Assembly: GCF_000519305.1 (NCBI RefSeq)
Contig: NZ_JAFG01000007.1
Location: 1 to 41,992 of the forward strand
DNA: 41,992 nt
Reading direction: 5' to 3'
Source of the DNA: Mesorhizobium ciceri WSM4083
GTDB lineage: Bacteria; Pseudomonadota; Alphaproteobacteria; Rhizobiales; Rhizobiaceae
Positions 14,583 through 23,326 of this stretch are shown here, one piece after another. The stretch's first letter is position 1. The number at the start of each line of letters is the position of its first letter. The notes beneath the pieces are model-generated. The model was not told the DNA's origin and did no database searches. It saw nothing but the letters and a program-made list of their open reading frames with translations. The position numbers and the translations under genes are program-made.

Positions 14583-15140
14583 ATGCCCGCAAACGAGTTA
14601 ACCCCGAAGCAAGCACGCTTCGTCGACGAATTCATGATCGACCTGAACGCCACACAGGCCGCAATCCGGGCTGGCTACAGCGAATTGACTGCAGATGTGC
14701 AGGGTCCGCGCCTGTTAGGGAATGTTGGTGTTGCTGCTGCCATTGCAGCCAGGCAGGCGGCCATCGCTCATAAGCTCGGCGTCACCCAGGAGCGCATCGT
14801 CGCCGAACTGGCCAAAATCGCCTTTGCTGACATTCGCAAGGCTGTTCGCTGGGGTAAGAGCCCGATCGACACGGAATCGGAAAACGCCAGCCCGAACGGT
14901 CTCAGCATCTACCCGGTTGAACTGGTCCCGAGTGAGAAGATCGACGACGACACAGCCGCAGCGGTGTCCGAGGTCTCGCTTACCCAGACCGGCATCAAGA
15001 TCAAGATGCACGACAAGAAATCGGCACTGGTCGACCTGGGCAAGCATCTAGGCATGTTCAAGGAACGCATCGAACATACCGGCAAGGATGGCGCGCCACT
15101 CGTTCCTGTGATCAATGTCCGCCTCCGCAAGCGCAGCTGA
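14583..15140 (+). CDS. Terminase small subunit
   Basis: The 185-residue DNA-recognition subunit of the packaging motor starts MPANELTPKQARFVDEFMID and shows the classic helix-turn-helix NATQAAIRAGYS (Terminase_2 type). A central helix (KLGVTQERIVAELAKIAFAD) and a C-terminal part (DKKSALVDLGKHLGMF) follow, as in many TerS proteins. AGGTG precedes the ATG at 14583; the 40 codons before it are not TerS-like. Its last 26 bases overlap TerL. Confidence 0.92.
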   Translation: MPANELTPKQARFVDEFMIDLNATQAAIRAGYSELTADVQGPRLLGNVGVAAAIAARQAAIAHKLGVTQERIVAELAKIAFADIRKAVRWGKSPIDTESENASPNGLSIYPVELVPSEKIDDDTAAAVSEVSLTQTGIKIKMHDKKSALVDLGKHLGMFKERIEHTGKDGAPLVPVINVRLRKRS

Positions 15141-16644
15141 AATCAATCTCGACCTGCACGACAAGCAGGCGCTGGCATTCGAGACCGACGCGACCGAGGC
15201 GCTTTATGGTGGCGCGGCGGGAGGCGGCAAATCGCACCTGATGCGAGCGGCCGCCATCACGTGGTGCTCTGAAATCCCCGGCCTTCAGGTCTATCTCTTC
15301 CGACGGATTCGGGACGACCTGATTAAGAACCATATGGAAGGCCCGCAAGGTTTTCGCGCGCTGCTCGCCGGCTGGGTGGAATGCGGCTTCGTCACCATCG
15401 TCGAAGATGAAATTCGATTCTGGAACGGATCGAGGATCTACCTCTGTCACTGCAAAGACGAGAAGGACCGGTTCAAATATCAGGGCGCCGAAATTCACGT
15501 GCTGCTGATCGACGAGCTCACCCATTTCACCGAAGTGATTTACCGGTTCCTCCGCAACCGTGTCCGCATGGTCGGAATCAAGGTTCCGCCACAGTATGCC
15601 GGCCGGTTCCCGCGCATCCTCTGTGGTGCCAATCCGGGTGGCATCGGTCACCAGTTCGTCAAGGCCACGTTCATTGATGGAGCGCTGCCGCTGGCGGTCT
15701 ACAAGGCCGATGTCAGCGAAGGCGGCATGCAACGGCAGTTCATCCCGGCCCAGCTCGAAGACAACCCGAGCATGAACGACAACGACCCAGGCTATGAAAG
15801 CCGCCTCATGGGTCTGGGCTCGGAAAGCCTGGTGCGCGCAATGCGCTATGGCGATTGGGACGTGGTCGAGGGCGCCTATTTCGAAAACTTCGAACGCCGC
15901 CGGCATGTGGTGAAGCCCTTCCACATTCCCGACCACTGGACACGATTCAGGGCGGGCGACTGGGGCAGCGCCAAGCCGTTCTCTTTCGGCTGGTATGCGG
16001 TGGCATCCGACGACACGATCGTCCCTTCTGGGGTGGCAGGCGCGCCGGGCATCGTCATCCCGCGCGGGGCACTGGTCAAATACCGGGAATGGTACGGCGT
16101 CAAGATCGACAAGTCGGGTCGCTATCTCCCGAATGTCGGCCTGAAGCTGCATGCTGAAGCCGTCGGCGCTGGTGTCCGTCAACGCGACTATGACGACACG
16201 ATCAGTTACGGCGTTCTCGACCCTGCAGCCTTCAGTCAGGACGGCGGTCCTTCACTCGCCGAGCGCATGGCCAACGGGACGAACACGAACGGTGCGACCT
16301 TCAGGCGGGCGGACAACAAGCGAACTGCTGGCCGTGGTGCCATGGGCGGCTGGGATCAACTTCGCGGTCGACTGACAGGCGACGAAGACGGGCGGCCTAT
16401 GCTGTTCTTCTTCGAAACCTGCATCCACACAATTCGGACCCTGCCGGCGCTTCAACATGACGAGGCTAACCCGGAAGACCTGAACAGCGACCAGGAAGAC
16501 CATGCCGCCGACGAGACGCGATATGCGTGCATGTCGAGGCCATGGGCGGCCAAGAGCAAGATTCCTGATCCGACAGTGCCGCAAGGCCACGTCAAGCTGC
16601 CTCCCCCGCCTGACAGCGGTCGCGGCCGAAGGATTGCCATATGA
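15115..16644 (+). CDS. Terminase large subunit
   Basis: The 509-residue packaging ATPase and nuclease has Walker A GGAAGGGKS (32-40), Walker B VLLIDE (129-134), motif III-like GANPGGIGHQF, and a RNase-H-fold nuclease domain beginning at RAGDWGSAKPFSFGWY with its metal-binding Asp. It docks on the portal and pumps DNA into the prohead. It overlaps TerS by 26 bases and portal by four, so packaging and portal are co-translated. Confidence 0.94.
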   Translation: MSASASAAEINLDLHDKQALAFETDATEALYGGAAGGGKSHLMRAAAITWCSEIPGLQVYLFRRIRDDLIKNHMEGPQGFRALLAGWVECGFVTIVEDEIRFWNGSRIYLCHCKDEKDRFKYQGAEIHVLLIDELTHFTEVIYRFLRNRVRMVGIKVPPQYAGRFPRILCGANPGGIGHQFVKATFIDGALPLAVYKADVSEGGMQRQFIPAQLEDNPSMNDNDPGYESRLMGLGSESLVRAMRYGDWDVVEGAYFENFERRRHVVKPFHIPDHWTRFRAGDWGSAKPFSFGWYAVASDDTIVPSGVAGAPGIVIPRGALVKYREWYGVKIDKSGRYLPNVGLKLHAEAVGAGVRQRDYDDTISYGVLDPAAFSQDGGPSLAERMANGTNTNGATFRRADNKRTAGRGAMGGWDQLRGRLTGDEDGRPMLFFFETCIHTIRTLPALQHDEANPEDLNSDQEDHAADETRYACMSRPWAAKSKIPDPTVPQGHVKLPPPPDSGRGRRIAI

Positions 16645-18983
16645 GCGACGACACCGACGATATCGACAGCGCTGCCGACGACGCGATCGACCCGTCGCTG
16701 AAGCCGAAGGCCTCCAAGGGATGGCTGAAGCTCATCACGGATTTCGAAAAGGCCGGCTTTGCCGACTATCAGACCCGGTGCACCAATATTCAGAAGCGCT
16801 ATGCCGATCTGGAGCGCTTGGCCAACGCGACCCGCGACCGCGAGTTTCAAATCTTCTGGGCGAACATCGAGGTTCTGAAGCCGTCGATGTATTCCCGGCC
16901 ACCGGTGCCTGCTGTAGCGCCACGGTTTCAGGACAGGCGCCCACTCCAGCGCGCAGCCTCGGAGCTTCTGGAGCGCACCACATGTGTCACGTTCGACCGC
17001 GAAAACATTGACGGCGTGATGCGCCTGGTCCGCGACGACCTGGCCACGCTGGCACGCGGTTGCATGTGGATCCGGTACGAGACCAAGAGCAAGGAAAACG
17101 GGTACACGGAATCGGTCTGCATCGAGTTCAAGAACCGTCGCGACTTCGCGCACGACCCGGCCCGGAACTGGAAGGAAGTCGACTGGGTGGCCGGCGGCGC
17201 CTGGATGACGCGCAAAGAGATGCGCAAGCGTTTCGCAGCGACATCGGGCAAGGCGTATCAGGATGCCGATTTCGCCAAGCGCAAAGACGACAAGAACAAC
17301 AGCGACGGCAAGCTGAAGGCTCGCGTTTGGGAACTGTGGTCGAAGTCCGAAAACAAGGTGGTTTGGATTTCCCCCGGTGTCGACGTGGTGCTGGACGAAG
17401 GCAAGCCGCACCTGAACCTTGAAGACTTCTTCCCGTGCCCTCAGCCGGCCTATGGCACGTTGCAGCCCGAAAGCCTGATCCCGGTCCCCGATTACGTCTT
17501 CTACAAAGACCAGATCGAGGAAATCAACGACATCACCAACCGCATTTCGGCCTTGACCGAAGCGCTTCAGGTTCGCGGCTTCTATCCGGCGGGTGCTGGT
17601 GAAATCGGCGATGCGATCGAGGCCGCGGTGAAGACCCGCGATCCGCGCCAGATCATGGTGCCGATCAGCAATTGGGCAGCTTTCGGCAACGGGGCGGCCA
17701 AGGACACGATTGTCTGGCTTCCGATTGACATGGTGGCCTCGACCATCACCCAGTTGATTGCGCTTCGTAAGCAACTGATCGAAGACATTTACCAGATCAG
17801 CGGCCTGTCGGACATCATGCGGGGCGAGAGCAACCCGAACGAGACGCTGGGCGCGCAGCAGATCAAGACGCAATACGGGTCAGTTCGCATCCGTGACCGG
17901 CAGAACGAGCTCGTGCGCATCGCCCGTGACGCGGCGCGCATCGTCGCCGAGATCATGGCCGAGAATTTCCAGCAGGCAACGCTGGTCGACATGGCCCAGA
18001 TGGAGTTGCCGACCGACGCGGATATCGCCAAGCAGGTCAAGCCGCTGGAGGCCCAGGCAAAGGCGACTGAGAAGGAACTGGCGCAGGCCCAGCAAGACCC
18101 TGAAGTCGTCCAGATGGCCAAGCAGAACCCGGACGCTGCGCAGCAGATCATGCAGCAGGCCCAGGGCCAAATCGCGCAGATTGCCCAGCAGATCGACGAG
18201 CTGAAAAAGACCGTCACTATCGAACAGGTGATGGATTTCCTGCACGATCAGAAAATCCGGCCCTTCAGCCTCGACATCGAGACCGATAGCACGATCCAGC
18301 CCGACGAGAATGCCGAGAAACAGCGCCGCAGCGAGTTCCTGACGGCATTGGGCGGCACGCTGGCCCAGCTTGCCCCAATGGTGCAGGAACGCCCGGAAAC
18401 GGCTCCCTTTGCCGCCGAATTGCTGAAGTTCGCTGTCGCGCCCTTCCGGCCAGGTCGCAGCATGGACGCGGCGATCGACGAGTTTGCCGAAAAGATGAAG
18501 CAGATGGGCGCGCAGCCCAAGCCGCAACAGCCCGACCCGGCTGCGCTGGCGGCCGAGGCCGACGCCAAGGCACAGCAACAGAAGATGGAAGCCGACGCGG
18601 CAGACCGTCAGGCTGAAATGCAGATGAAAACCCAGCTGCACGACATGACCATGAAGGAAAAGGCGGCCGACATCGAGGCCAAGCAGGTCGACGCAAGGGC
18701 GAAGCAACGTTCGGAAGCCGCGAAGTACGCCGCAGAGGCGGCAGCGCGCCGCGATCAACGGTCGCTGGAGCGCATCAAGGTCGGCTTGCCCGATATCGAG
18801 CCGCCAACACCACCGTCGGCCGATGTCGACGTGGTGGCCCAGATCCAGCAGCAGAACGCCATGCTGATGAACTCCATGGCGCAGTTCATGCAGACGATTA
18901 CCGCAGCGATGACGGCTCCCAAGCGCATTGTGCGCGGTCCGGATGGCAAGCCTGCCGGCGTTGAAACGGTGCCGATGCAATGA
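16641..18983 (+). CDS. Portal protein, P22-like
   Basis: The 780-residue portal would form the dodecameric ring at one capsid vertex. The clip/stem part includes YTRC-like N-terminal helices, SKSENKVVWISPGVDVVLD, the wing segment with VPDYVFYKDQIEEINDITN and the IYQISGLSDIMRGES region typical of podoviral portals. From about residue 455 the chain is Gln/Ala/Lys-rich and coiled-coil, comparable to the P22 barrel but rather longer than the P22 protein (about 725 residues). The ATG overlaps the TerL stop, and its stop overlaps the fibre gene. Confidence 0.9.
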   Translation: MSDDTDDIDSAADDAIDPSLKPKASKGWLKLITDFEKAGFADYQTRCTNIQKRYADLERLANATRDREFQIFWANIEVLKPSMYSRPPVPAVAPRFQDRRPLQRAASELLERTTCVTFDRENIDGVMRLVRDDLATLARGCMWIRYETKSKENGYTESVCIEFKNRRDFAHDPARNWKEVDWVAGGAWMTRKEMRKRFAATSGKAYQDADFAKRKDDKNNSDGKLKARVWELWSKSENKVVWISPGVDVVLDEGKPHLNLEDFFPCPQPAYGTLQPESLIPVPDYVFYKDQIEEINDITNRISALTEALQVRGFYPAGAGEIGDAIEAAVKTRDPRQIMVPISNWAAFGNGAAKDTIVWLPIDMVASTITQLIALRKQLIEDIYQISGLSDIMRGESNPNETLGAQQIKTQYGSVRIRDRQNELVRIARDAARIVAEIMAENFQQATLVDMAQMELPTDADIAKQVKPLEAQAKATEKELAQAQQDPEVVQMAKQNPDAAQQIMQQAQGQIAQIAQQIDELKKTVTIEQVMDFLHDQKIRPFSLDIETDSTIQPDENAEKQRRSEFLTALGGTLAQLAPMVQERPETAPFAAELLKFAVAPFRPGRSMDAAIDEFAEKMKQMGAQPKPQQPDPAALAAEADAKAQQQKMEADAADRQAEMQMKTQLHDMTMKEKAADIEAKQVDARAKQRSEAAKYAAEAAARRDQRSLERIKVGLPDIEPPTPPSADVDVVAQIQQQNAMLMNSMAQFMQTITAAMTAPKRIVRGPDGKPAGVETVPMQ

Positions 18984-20902
18984 CCCTTTCGGTGAAGCAT
19001 AAATTTCAGTCGGCTATCCCCGACGCGGGTGACCCGAACATTGTCCAGCCTTCGAACTGGAACGATGAACACGCCCTGACCCAGGCCACAGCGACCATCC
19101 TAGGCCGCGTGAGCGCTTTGACGGGCGACACCGAAGAATTGACGCCCGCACAGGCTCGCACGCTGCTCAACGTCGCCGACGGCGCAACGTCGAACAGCAC
19201 GGATGCCTTCCTGCTCGCCCGAGCGAACCACACCGGCACACAGCTTGCCGCCACGATTTCGAATTTCTCGACGGCGGCATCCCTGGTCTGCCTGCCTCTC
19301 GCTGGCGGCACAATGACGGGCAAGCTGAACACGCTCGCCACGGCAGCAGTCGCCGGAGCCGGATTGAACATCCCGCATGGCGTTGCGCCGACAACGCCGG
19401 TCGATGGGGACATATGGTCCACGTCGGCATTCGGCATATACGCTCGGGTCAATGGCGTCACCAAAGCGATGGTGTCTCTCGATAACGCTTCTCAATGGAC
19501 GATCATCCAGAACTTCAAAACCAGCTCGACCACGGCAGCCTCGATCCGCATGCCCCACGGCGTAGCGCCGTCATCGCCGACCAATGGTGACATGTGGACG
19601 ACTACTGCCGGGTTGCTCTATCGGATCAATGGCGTCACCGTGACCGCGATGACGACGACAGATGCCGTCGCTACGTTCTCCACACAGGTCACCTCGCCTA
19701 AAGTGATCGGCGGGACGGGCGTAGGGTCATCTCTCAGCCTGCAATCGACCTCGGGTGTCGGCGCGACTGATTTTATCAATTTTCTGGTCGGCAATGCCGG
19801 CGCCACCGAAGCCGCACGCTTCGACACGTCAGCGCGGTTCCTTATGGGAGCTACGGCGTCCGTCGCAATGAACATCATCGGGACGCATCCGCGTCTCCAG
19901 GTCCACGGCGTCAACACTGACACCACCACAATTGCACAGACCCGTTGGGAGACTAACTCAGTAGGTGTTCAGCACTACCTCAACCATAGCCGAGGCGCGG
20001 CGGTCGGAACGCACGCTTTGCTGGCAGATGGCGACGGCATCGGGTCGTGGATCTCTGGCGCTTCGGATGGCGTGAAATTCATCGACGGGACCAGCATCCA
20101 GGCCGTTGCCGATGGCGCGCAAGCTCTCGACAGCACGCCTTCCGCGATCAATTTCCGCACCAATTCCGGCACAACGGCGACATCCATCAAGGGGCGCCTG
20201 ACCGCACTAGGCCAATGGCTGTTCGGACACGTTACATCGATCGCGGTTGGCGCAACGAGTAACCAGGTACCAACACTACAGGTCCACGGCCTATCAACGG
20301 ATGCTCAAGCAACCGTTTACCGTTGGGCAGCATCGACTGGAGGCGCGACACTCGGCCTGTTCAAATCGCGAGGGGCCGCCGCCGGCACTCGTGCCATCGT
20401 AGCGTCCGGGGACACCATTGGGGCCCTTCAGGCGTTCGCTGATGATGGTACCAATTCCCCGGCAGCGGCCCGCATTCAGTTTGTAGTGGATGGTACGCCT
20501 GGATTGGCTGACATGCCGGGCCGGATCGAATTGGCGACGACGCCAGACGGCGCTTCGACAGTGACGACGCGGGCAGTAATCGACTGCCGAGGGTTTACCT
20601 CTTTGTCGGGGTCGTTCGGTCGTGGCGCGCCAGTCACGAAGAACGCGGATTTCACACTGGCCGACACCGAAAACTCGATCATCGTCACCAAGGGATCGAG
20701 TTGCGTCGTGACGCTGCCATCCGCGTCTTTGTGGGTAGGTCGCGAAGTGACAATTAAAACGACAGTCGCATTCACCACGGTTTCTGCCTCGTCCAATGTC
20801 GTGCCTGCCGCCGGTGGCGCCGCAGGTACCGCGATTCTCGCGGCGGTGGCGGGGTCGAAGGCTGACTTGATCAGTGACGGTACGAACTGGATTATTTTCT
20901 AG
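18980..20902 (+). CDS. Tail fibre/spike-like protein in an atypical place
   Basis: The 640-residue product starts MTLSVKHKFQSAIPDAGDPN, a typical fibre N-terminus. It is rich in Thr, Ser, Ala and Gly. It has internal repeats: PHGVAPTTPVDGDIW against PHGVAPSSPTNGDMW, and LQVHGVNTDTTT...SRGAAVGTHA against LQVHGLSTDAQA...SRGAAAGTRA. The C-terminus (KADLISDGTNWIIF) is a common fibre end. It probably binds the cell surface. It overlaps the portal stop by ATGA, ahead of scaffold and coat, while a second fibre lies at 36187. Confidence 0.8.
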   Translation: MTLSVKHKFQSAIPDAGDPNIVQPSNWNDEHALTQATATILGRVSALTGDTEELTPAQARTLLNVADGATSNSTDAFLLARANHTGTQLAATISNFSTAASLVCLPLAGGTMTGKLNTLATAAVAGAGLNIPHGVAPTTPVDGDIWSTSAFGIYARVNGVTKAMVSLDNASQWTIIQNFKTSSTTAASIRMPHGVAPSSPTNGDMWTTTAGLLYRINGVTVTAMTTTDAVATFSTQVTSPKVIGGTGVGSSLSLQSTSGVGATDFINFLVGNAGATEAARFDTSARFLMGATASVAMNIIGTHPRLQVHGVNTDTTTIAQTRWETNSVGVQHYLNHSRGAAVGTHALLADGDGIGSWISGASDGVKFIDGTSIQAVADGAQALDSTPSAINFRTNSGTTATSIKGRLTALGQWLFGHVTSIAVGATSNQVPTLQVHGLSTDAQATVYRWAASTGGATLGLFKSRGAAAGTRAIVASGDTIGALQAFADDGTNSPAAARIQFVVDGTPGLADMPGRIELATTPDGASTVTTRAVIDCRGFTSLSGSFGRGAPVTKNADFTLADTENSIIVTKGSSCVVTLPSASLWVGREVTIKTTVAFTTVSASSNVVPAAGGAAGTAILAAVAGSKADLISDGTNWIIF

Positions 20903-20940
20903 CTAGAATTTGTCGCTCTACGGCTGCTATAGCGTGGTCT

Positions 20941-21954
20941 ATGTTCGGAACCTTTCGGCTCTTCCTCGCAATACTTGTCGTCTATACGCACCTCGGGCCG
21001 CCGCATGGATCCTCTTTAGGAAAGCATGCGGTGTTCGGTTTTTATGTGCTGTCCGGCTATCTGATGACGCGCGTGCTGAATGAGGTCTATCAGTTCCGAG
21101 CCGCGCCCTTCGCGCTCAACCGGCTCTTGCGGCTTTACCCGATGTATATCGTGGTCGCTGTCCTGTCGGTTCCGGCGGTGCTTTGGTTGCCTGACCCCGG
21201 CGAATTCAACAACAGGTTTGGAATGCCAAATGGCGCCTGGCCGTGGCTACAGAGCTTTCTGATGATGCCGACCGTCATCATGCCGCCATTCCGGCTGGTA
21301 CCTGTTAGCTGGTCGATTGCCGTCGAGGTGGTCAATTACGCCATCCTTTGGGCATTCACCGCAAGAAATCCGCGCTTCGCCTGGACCGCGTTTGCCGTCT
21401 CGGTGGCTGTCCATGTGGTGGCGTTCCTGATCACCAGTGACCACAACGTCCGCTATTTCCCATGGTACGCGGCGATGCTGCCGTTTTCTGTCGGCGCGTT
21501 GATCTACTTCCACGGCGCTGAGATCATACATGGCATGATGAAAGCCGGGAGGCACTGGCGCTGGCTCGTGGCGGCGGCGTGGGTCGGCACGCTTGCCTTG
21601 GCGTTCCATCTCGGCGCGATTGATCGCCTGGCGCCTGAAGTTGTCTCCTATCTCGGGATACTGACCATGGCCGCTTTCATCGTCGCATTGAGTGATCTCA
21701 AGGCCGGGAGCTTCGACAAAACGCTGGGTGAATTGGCTTACCCGGTTTTCCTAACGCACTACCTTGTCGCGGTAGTAGCTCATCGCCTGATCCTCGATTC
21801 CATGCCGCGTGGGGTACTCTTGTTCTCAGTGTCGTTGGTCTTGATGTTGGTGCTGTCCCAGGTGCTTGTAATGCTCCAACGCGCTTACATCGACCCGATC
21901 AGAGATAGCGTTCGCGGTAGTTGGCGGATGAAGGCACAAGAGCAGGCTGCCTAG
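20941..21954 (+). CDS. Membrane acyltransferase-3 family, probable O-antigen modifier
   Basis: This 337-residue protein has about ten hydrophobic helices and an N-terminal motif FRLFLAILVVYTHLG with the conserved His of acyltransferase family 3. The following FGFYVLSGYLMTRVL, LNRLLRLYPMYIV and VPVSWSIAVEVVNY segments are also typical of OafA-like O-acetyltransferases. Such enzymes acylate cell-surface polysaccharide in the inner membrane. In a phage fibre cassette the likely role is lysogenic conversion that hides the receptor from related phages. It is 38 bp downstream of the fibre gene. Confidence 0.87.
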   Translation: MFGTFRLFLAILVVYTHLGPPHGSSLGKHAVFGFYVLSGYLMTRVLNEVYQFRAAPFALNRLLRLYPMYIVVAVLSVPAVLWLPDPGEFNNRFGMPNGAWPWLQSFLMMPTVIMPPFRLVPVSWSIAVEVVNYAILWAFTARNPRFAWTAFAVSVAVHVVAFLITSDHNVRYFPWYAAMLPFSVGALIYFHGAEIIHGMMKAGRHWRWLVAAAWVGTLALAFHLGAIDRLAPEVVSYLGILTMAAFIVALSDLKAGSFDKTLGELAYPVFLTHYLVAVVAHRLILDSMPRGVLLFSVSLVLMLVLSQVLVMLQRAYIDPIRDSVRGSWRMKAQEQAA

Positions 21955-22142
21955 CCAGGCCTAAACCAGCTCGTCCTGCCGCTGGCAAGGTGTGTCACCC
22001 GTATCCACTCGCCGTCGATAGGCTCGGGATCATTCGGGGCAGTCACCGGTCCCCATACCTTAGCGTCTTCCAGATCGCTGCCCTGAGCCTCGGTGCGCTT
22101 CAGGGTGATGCCGTCGCGCATTTGTTCGACTTTGAACCTCAT
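21951..22142 (-). CDS. Small antisense protein, paralogue of 37769-37966
   Basis: The 63-residue product starts MRFKVEQMRDGITLKRTEAQ and ends GEWIRVTHLASGRTSWFRPG. It shares FKVE-M, EAQ and WIRVT-LA with the protein at 37769-37966, which also follows a fibre region on the reverse strand. Start 22142 is chosen by that alignment; ATG codons further upstream exist. Convergent with the acyltransferase, overlapping it by four bases. Function unknown. Confidence 0.65.
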   Translation of the reverse strand: MRFKVEQMRDGITLKRTEAQGSDLEDAKVWGPVTAPNDPEPIDGEWIRVTHLASGRTSWFRPG

Positions 22143-22196
22143 TCCCCGACCATAGAAGGAAACCGGCATGGACCGCAACTTCGCGCGCTCGCTTAG

Positions 22197-22307
22197 AATA
22201 GCGGCTCGTTCGTCCGGACGGAGCCTATGATGCTGGCCGGCTTCACCGCGCTCGGTTTCGACGACGGGCAGATCGACGCGTTTTTCGTGGCAGCGTCCGG
22301 CCTATAG
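22197..22307 (+). pseudogene. C-terminal remnant of the fibre-partner gene
   Basis: After an in-frame TAG, 36 codons read NSGSFVRTEPMMLAGFTALG then FDDGQIDAFFVAASGL and stop. They align with the last residues of the intact protein at 37389-37772 (SSTFVRSEPMMAAGFAALGF TEEQVDQFFAAAADL). No start or upstream part remains, so this is a leftover from duplication or recombination of the fibre region. Confidence 0.8.
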
Positions 22308-22317
22308 GATTGGCGTG

Positions 22318-22680
22318 ATGGCCTTTGCCACAGCCTTTCAGGGGAATGCGTTCCAGGCAAATGCCTTTCAGGTCTACGTCCCAGTCGTCATCATCGACGA
22401 CGGACACGACGGAAAGCCGAGTTCCGAAGCTTGGGAAGAACATCGTCAGAAGGCGGAACGGCTCCGCGAAACACTCGCAAAGGCCAGGCGGAAGGCAAAC
22501 GGCGAGGTCGAGCCGGATACGCCGGAGCAAGAGCCGGAAGCGCCTTTTGATGAGCCGGTGCTGGCACCAAAAGACTATGCCGCGCTCGTCGCCGCTTTGG
22601 TCGCGAATTCGATGCCCCGGCCAGTCATCGCGGCCGACGACGAAGACGAGATGTTGGCAATCCTGCTGTTGGCGGCATGA
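22318..22680 (+). CDS. Hypothetical phage protein with AFQ repeats, 120 aa
   Basis: The product starts MAFATAFQGNAFQANAFQVY, a short tandem repeat seen at the start or end of several phage structural proteins. A charged helix (EEHRQKAERLRETLAKARR), an acidic linker and a C-terminal hydrophobic helix (EDEMLAILLLAA) follow. AGGA lies eight bases before the ATG. It belongs to the accessory cassette between portal and scaffold. Function not known. Confidence 0.65.
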   Translation: MAFATAFQGNAFQANAFQVYVPVVIIDDGHDGKPSSEAWEEHRQKAERLRETLAKARRKANGEVEPDTPEQEPEAPFDEPVLAPKDYAALVAALVANSMPRPVIAADDEDEMLAILLLAA

Positions 22681-22700
22681 GATAAAACGCGAGCCGGTTT

Positions 22701-22775
22701 CTACTTCAGGATAAAATAGAGCGGTATCAGGATCGCGAACGCCGCGAGCCCTATCAAAAACCAGTTAGCTGCCAT
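22701..22775 (-). CDS. Candidate 24-aa membrane peptide, antisense
   Basis: MAANWFLIGLAAFAILIPLY plus FILK forms a single hydrophobic helix with a Lys end. It occupies a 162-bp gap with no other gene. A G-rich stretch precedes the ATG. Such tiny proteins are easily missed; it could act at the membrane, but could also be chance. Confidence 0.35.
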   Translation of the reverse strand: MAANWFLIGLAAFAILIPLYFILK

Positions 22776-22842
22776 TCCCCACGCCCCCGCGTTGGCCCTG
22801 ACCATGGCACACGAAACCCTGCATGCACAAGGAAACGCTTAA

Positions 22843-23163
22843 ATGACTTTTGCGTGGTTTGATGTGGGCGGTGGCCGGAAAGTCTTCCGCAAGGTCGAGG
22901 CAACCAAGCCTAAGCGCTCGGCACTGCCGGCACCTATGATCAATTCGGACACCATGTCCGCAGTCCAGTCGATGCACGACGGTAAATTCTACACCTCGAA
23001 ATCGGCTTTGCGCGCCACCTATCGCGCGGCTGGGCTGGAGGAAGTCGGGAACGATCCGGCAAGGCTTCGCCCGCGCAAGCGTCCGAAGATCGATCGCATG
23101 GCGGTACGGGACACCGTGGAGAAAGCAGCGGCCCGGTTTAACCGCGGCGAACGGCTGAGGTGA
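22843..23163 (+). CDS. Conserved phage protein, 106 aa
   Basis: The product starts MTFAWFDVGGGRKVFRKVEA and contains HDGKFYTSKSALRATYRAAG and LEEVGNDPARLRPRKRPK. Small proteins with a FYTSKSALR motif occur between portal and scaffold in several podoviruses, where their role is unknown. The C-terminus is basic. It ends convergently with the antisense pair and overlaps it by 26 bases. Confidence 0.7.
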   Translation: MTFAWFDVGGGRKVFRKVEATKPKRSALPAPMINSDTMSAVQSMHDGKFYTSKSALRATYRAAGLEEVGNDPARLRPRKRPKIDRMAVRDTVEKAAARFNRGERLR

Positions 23164-23326
23164 CACCTGACTTGTCGGCTACCCGCTCGAGCAGTTTCCG
23201 AGACGCTGCAATTGCCCGGCGCGTCTGTACGATATTTGAATGCAAGTCTTCCACGTGTGCCGCCGCTCGGATTTGGTAGCGGCGCGCACTTTCAGCATAA
23301 AATGTGTCAAGTTCCCGTGGCTTCAT
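23138..23326 (-). CDS. Small partner of the DUF6894 gene, 62 aa
   Basis: The product starts MKPRELDTFYAESARRYQIR and is one long basic helix region (LHSNIVQTRRAIAASRKLLE). It overlaps the end of the DUF6894 gene by 20 bases, so the two form a small leftward operon inside the rightward late operon. Similar pairs occur elsewhere in rhizobial genomes. Role unknown. Confidence 0.6.
   Translation of the reverse strand: MKPRELDTFYAESARRYQIRAAAHVEDLHSNIVQTRRAIAASRKLLERVADKSGVTSAVRRG

Noticed and set aside
16452..17873. 473-codon reverse frame in the portal region
   Set aside because: Opposite TerL and portal, which have clear motifs. Composition (His/Arg/Val/Asp) is that of a mirror frame.
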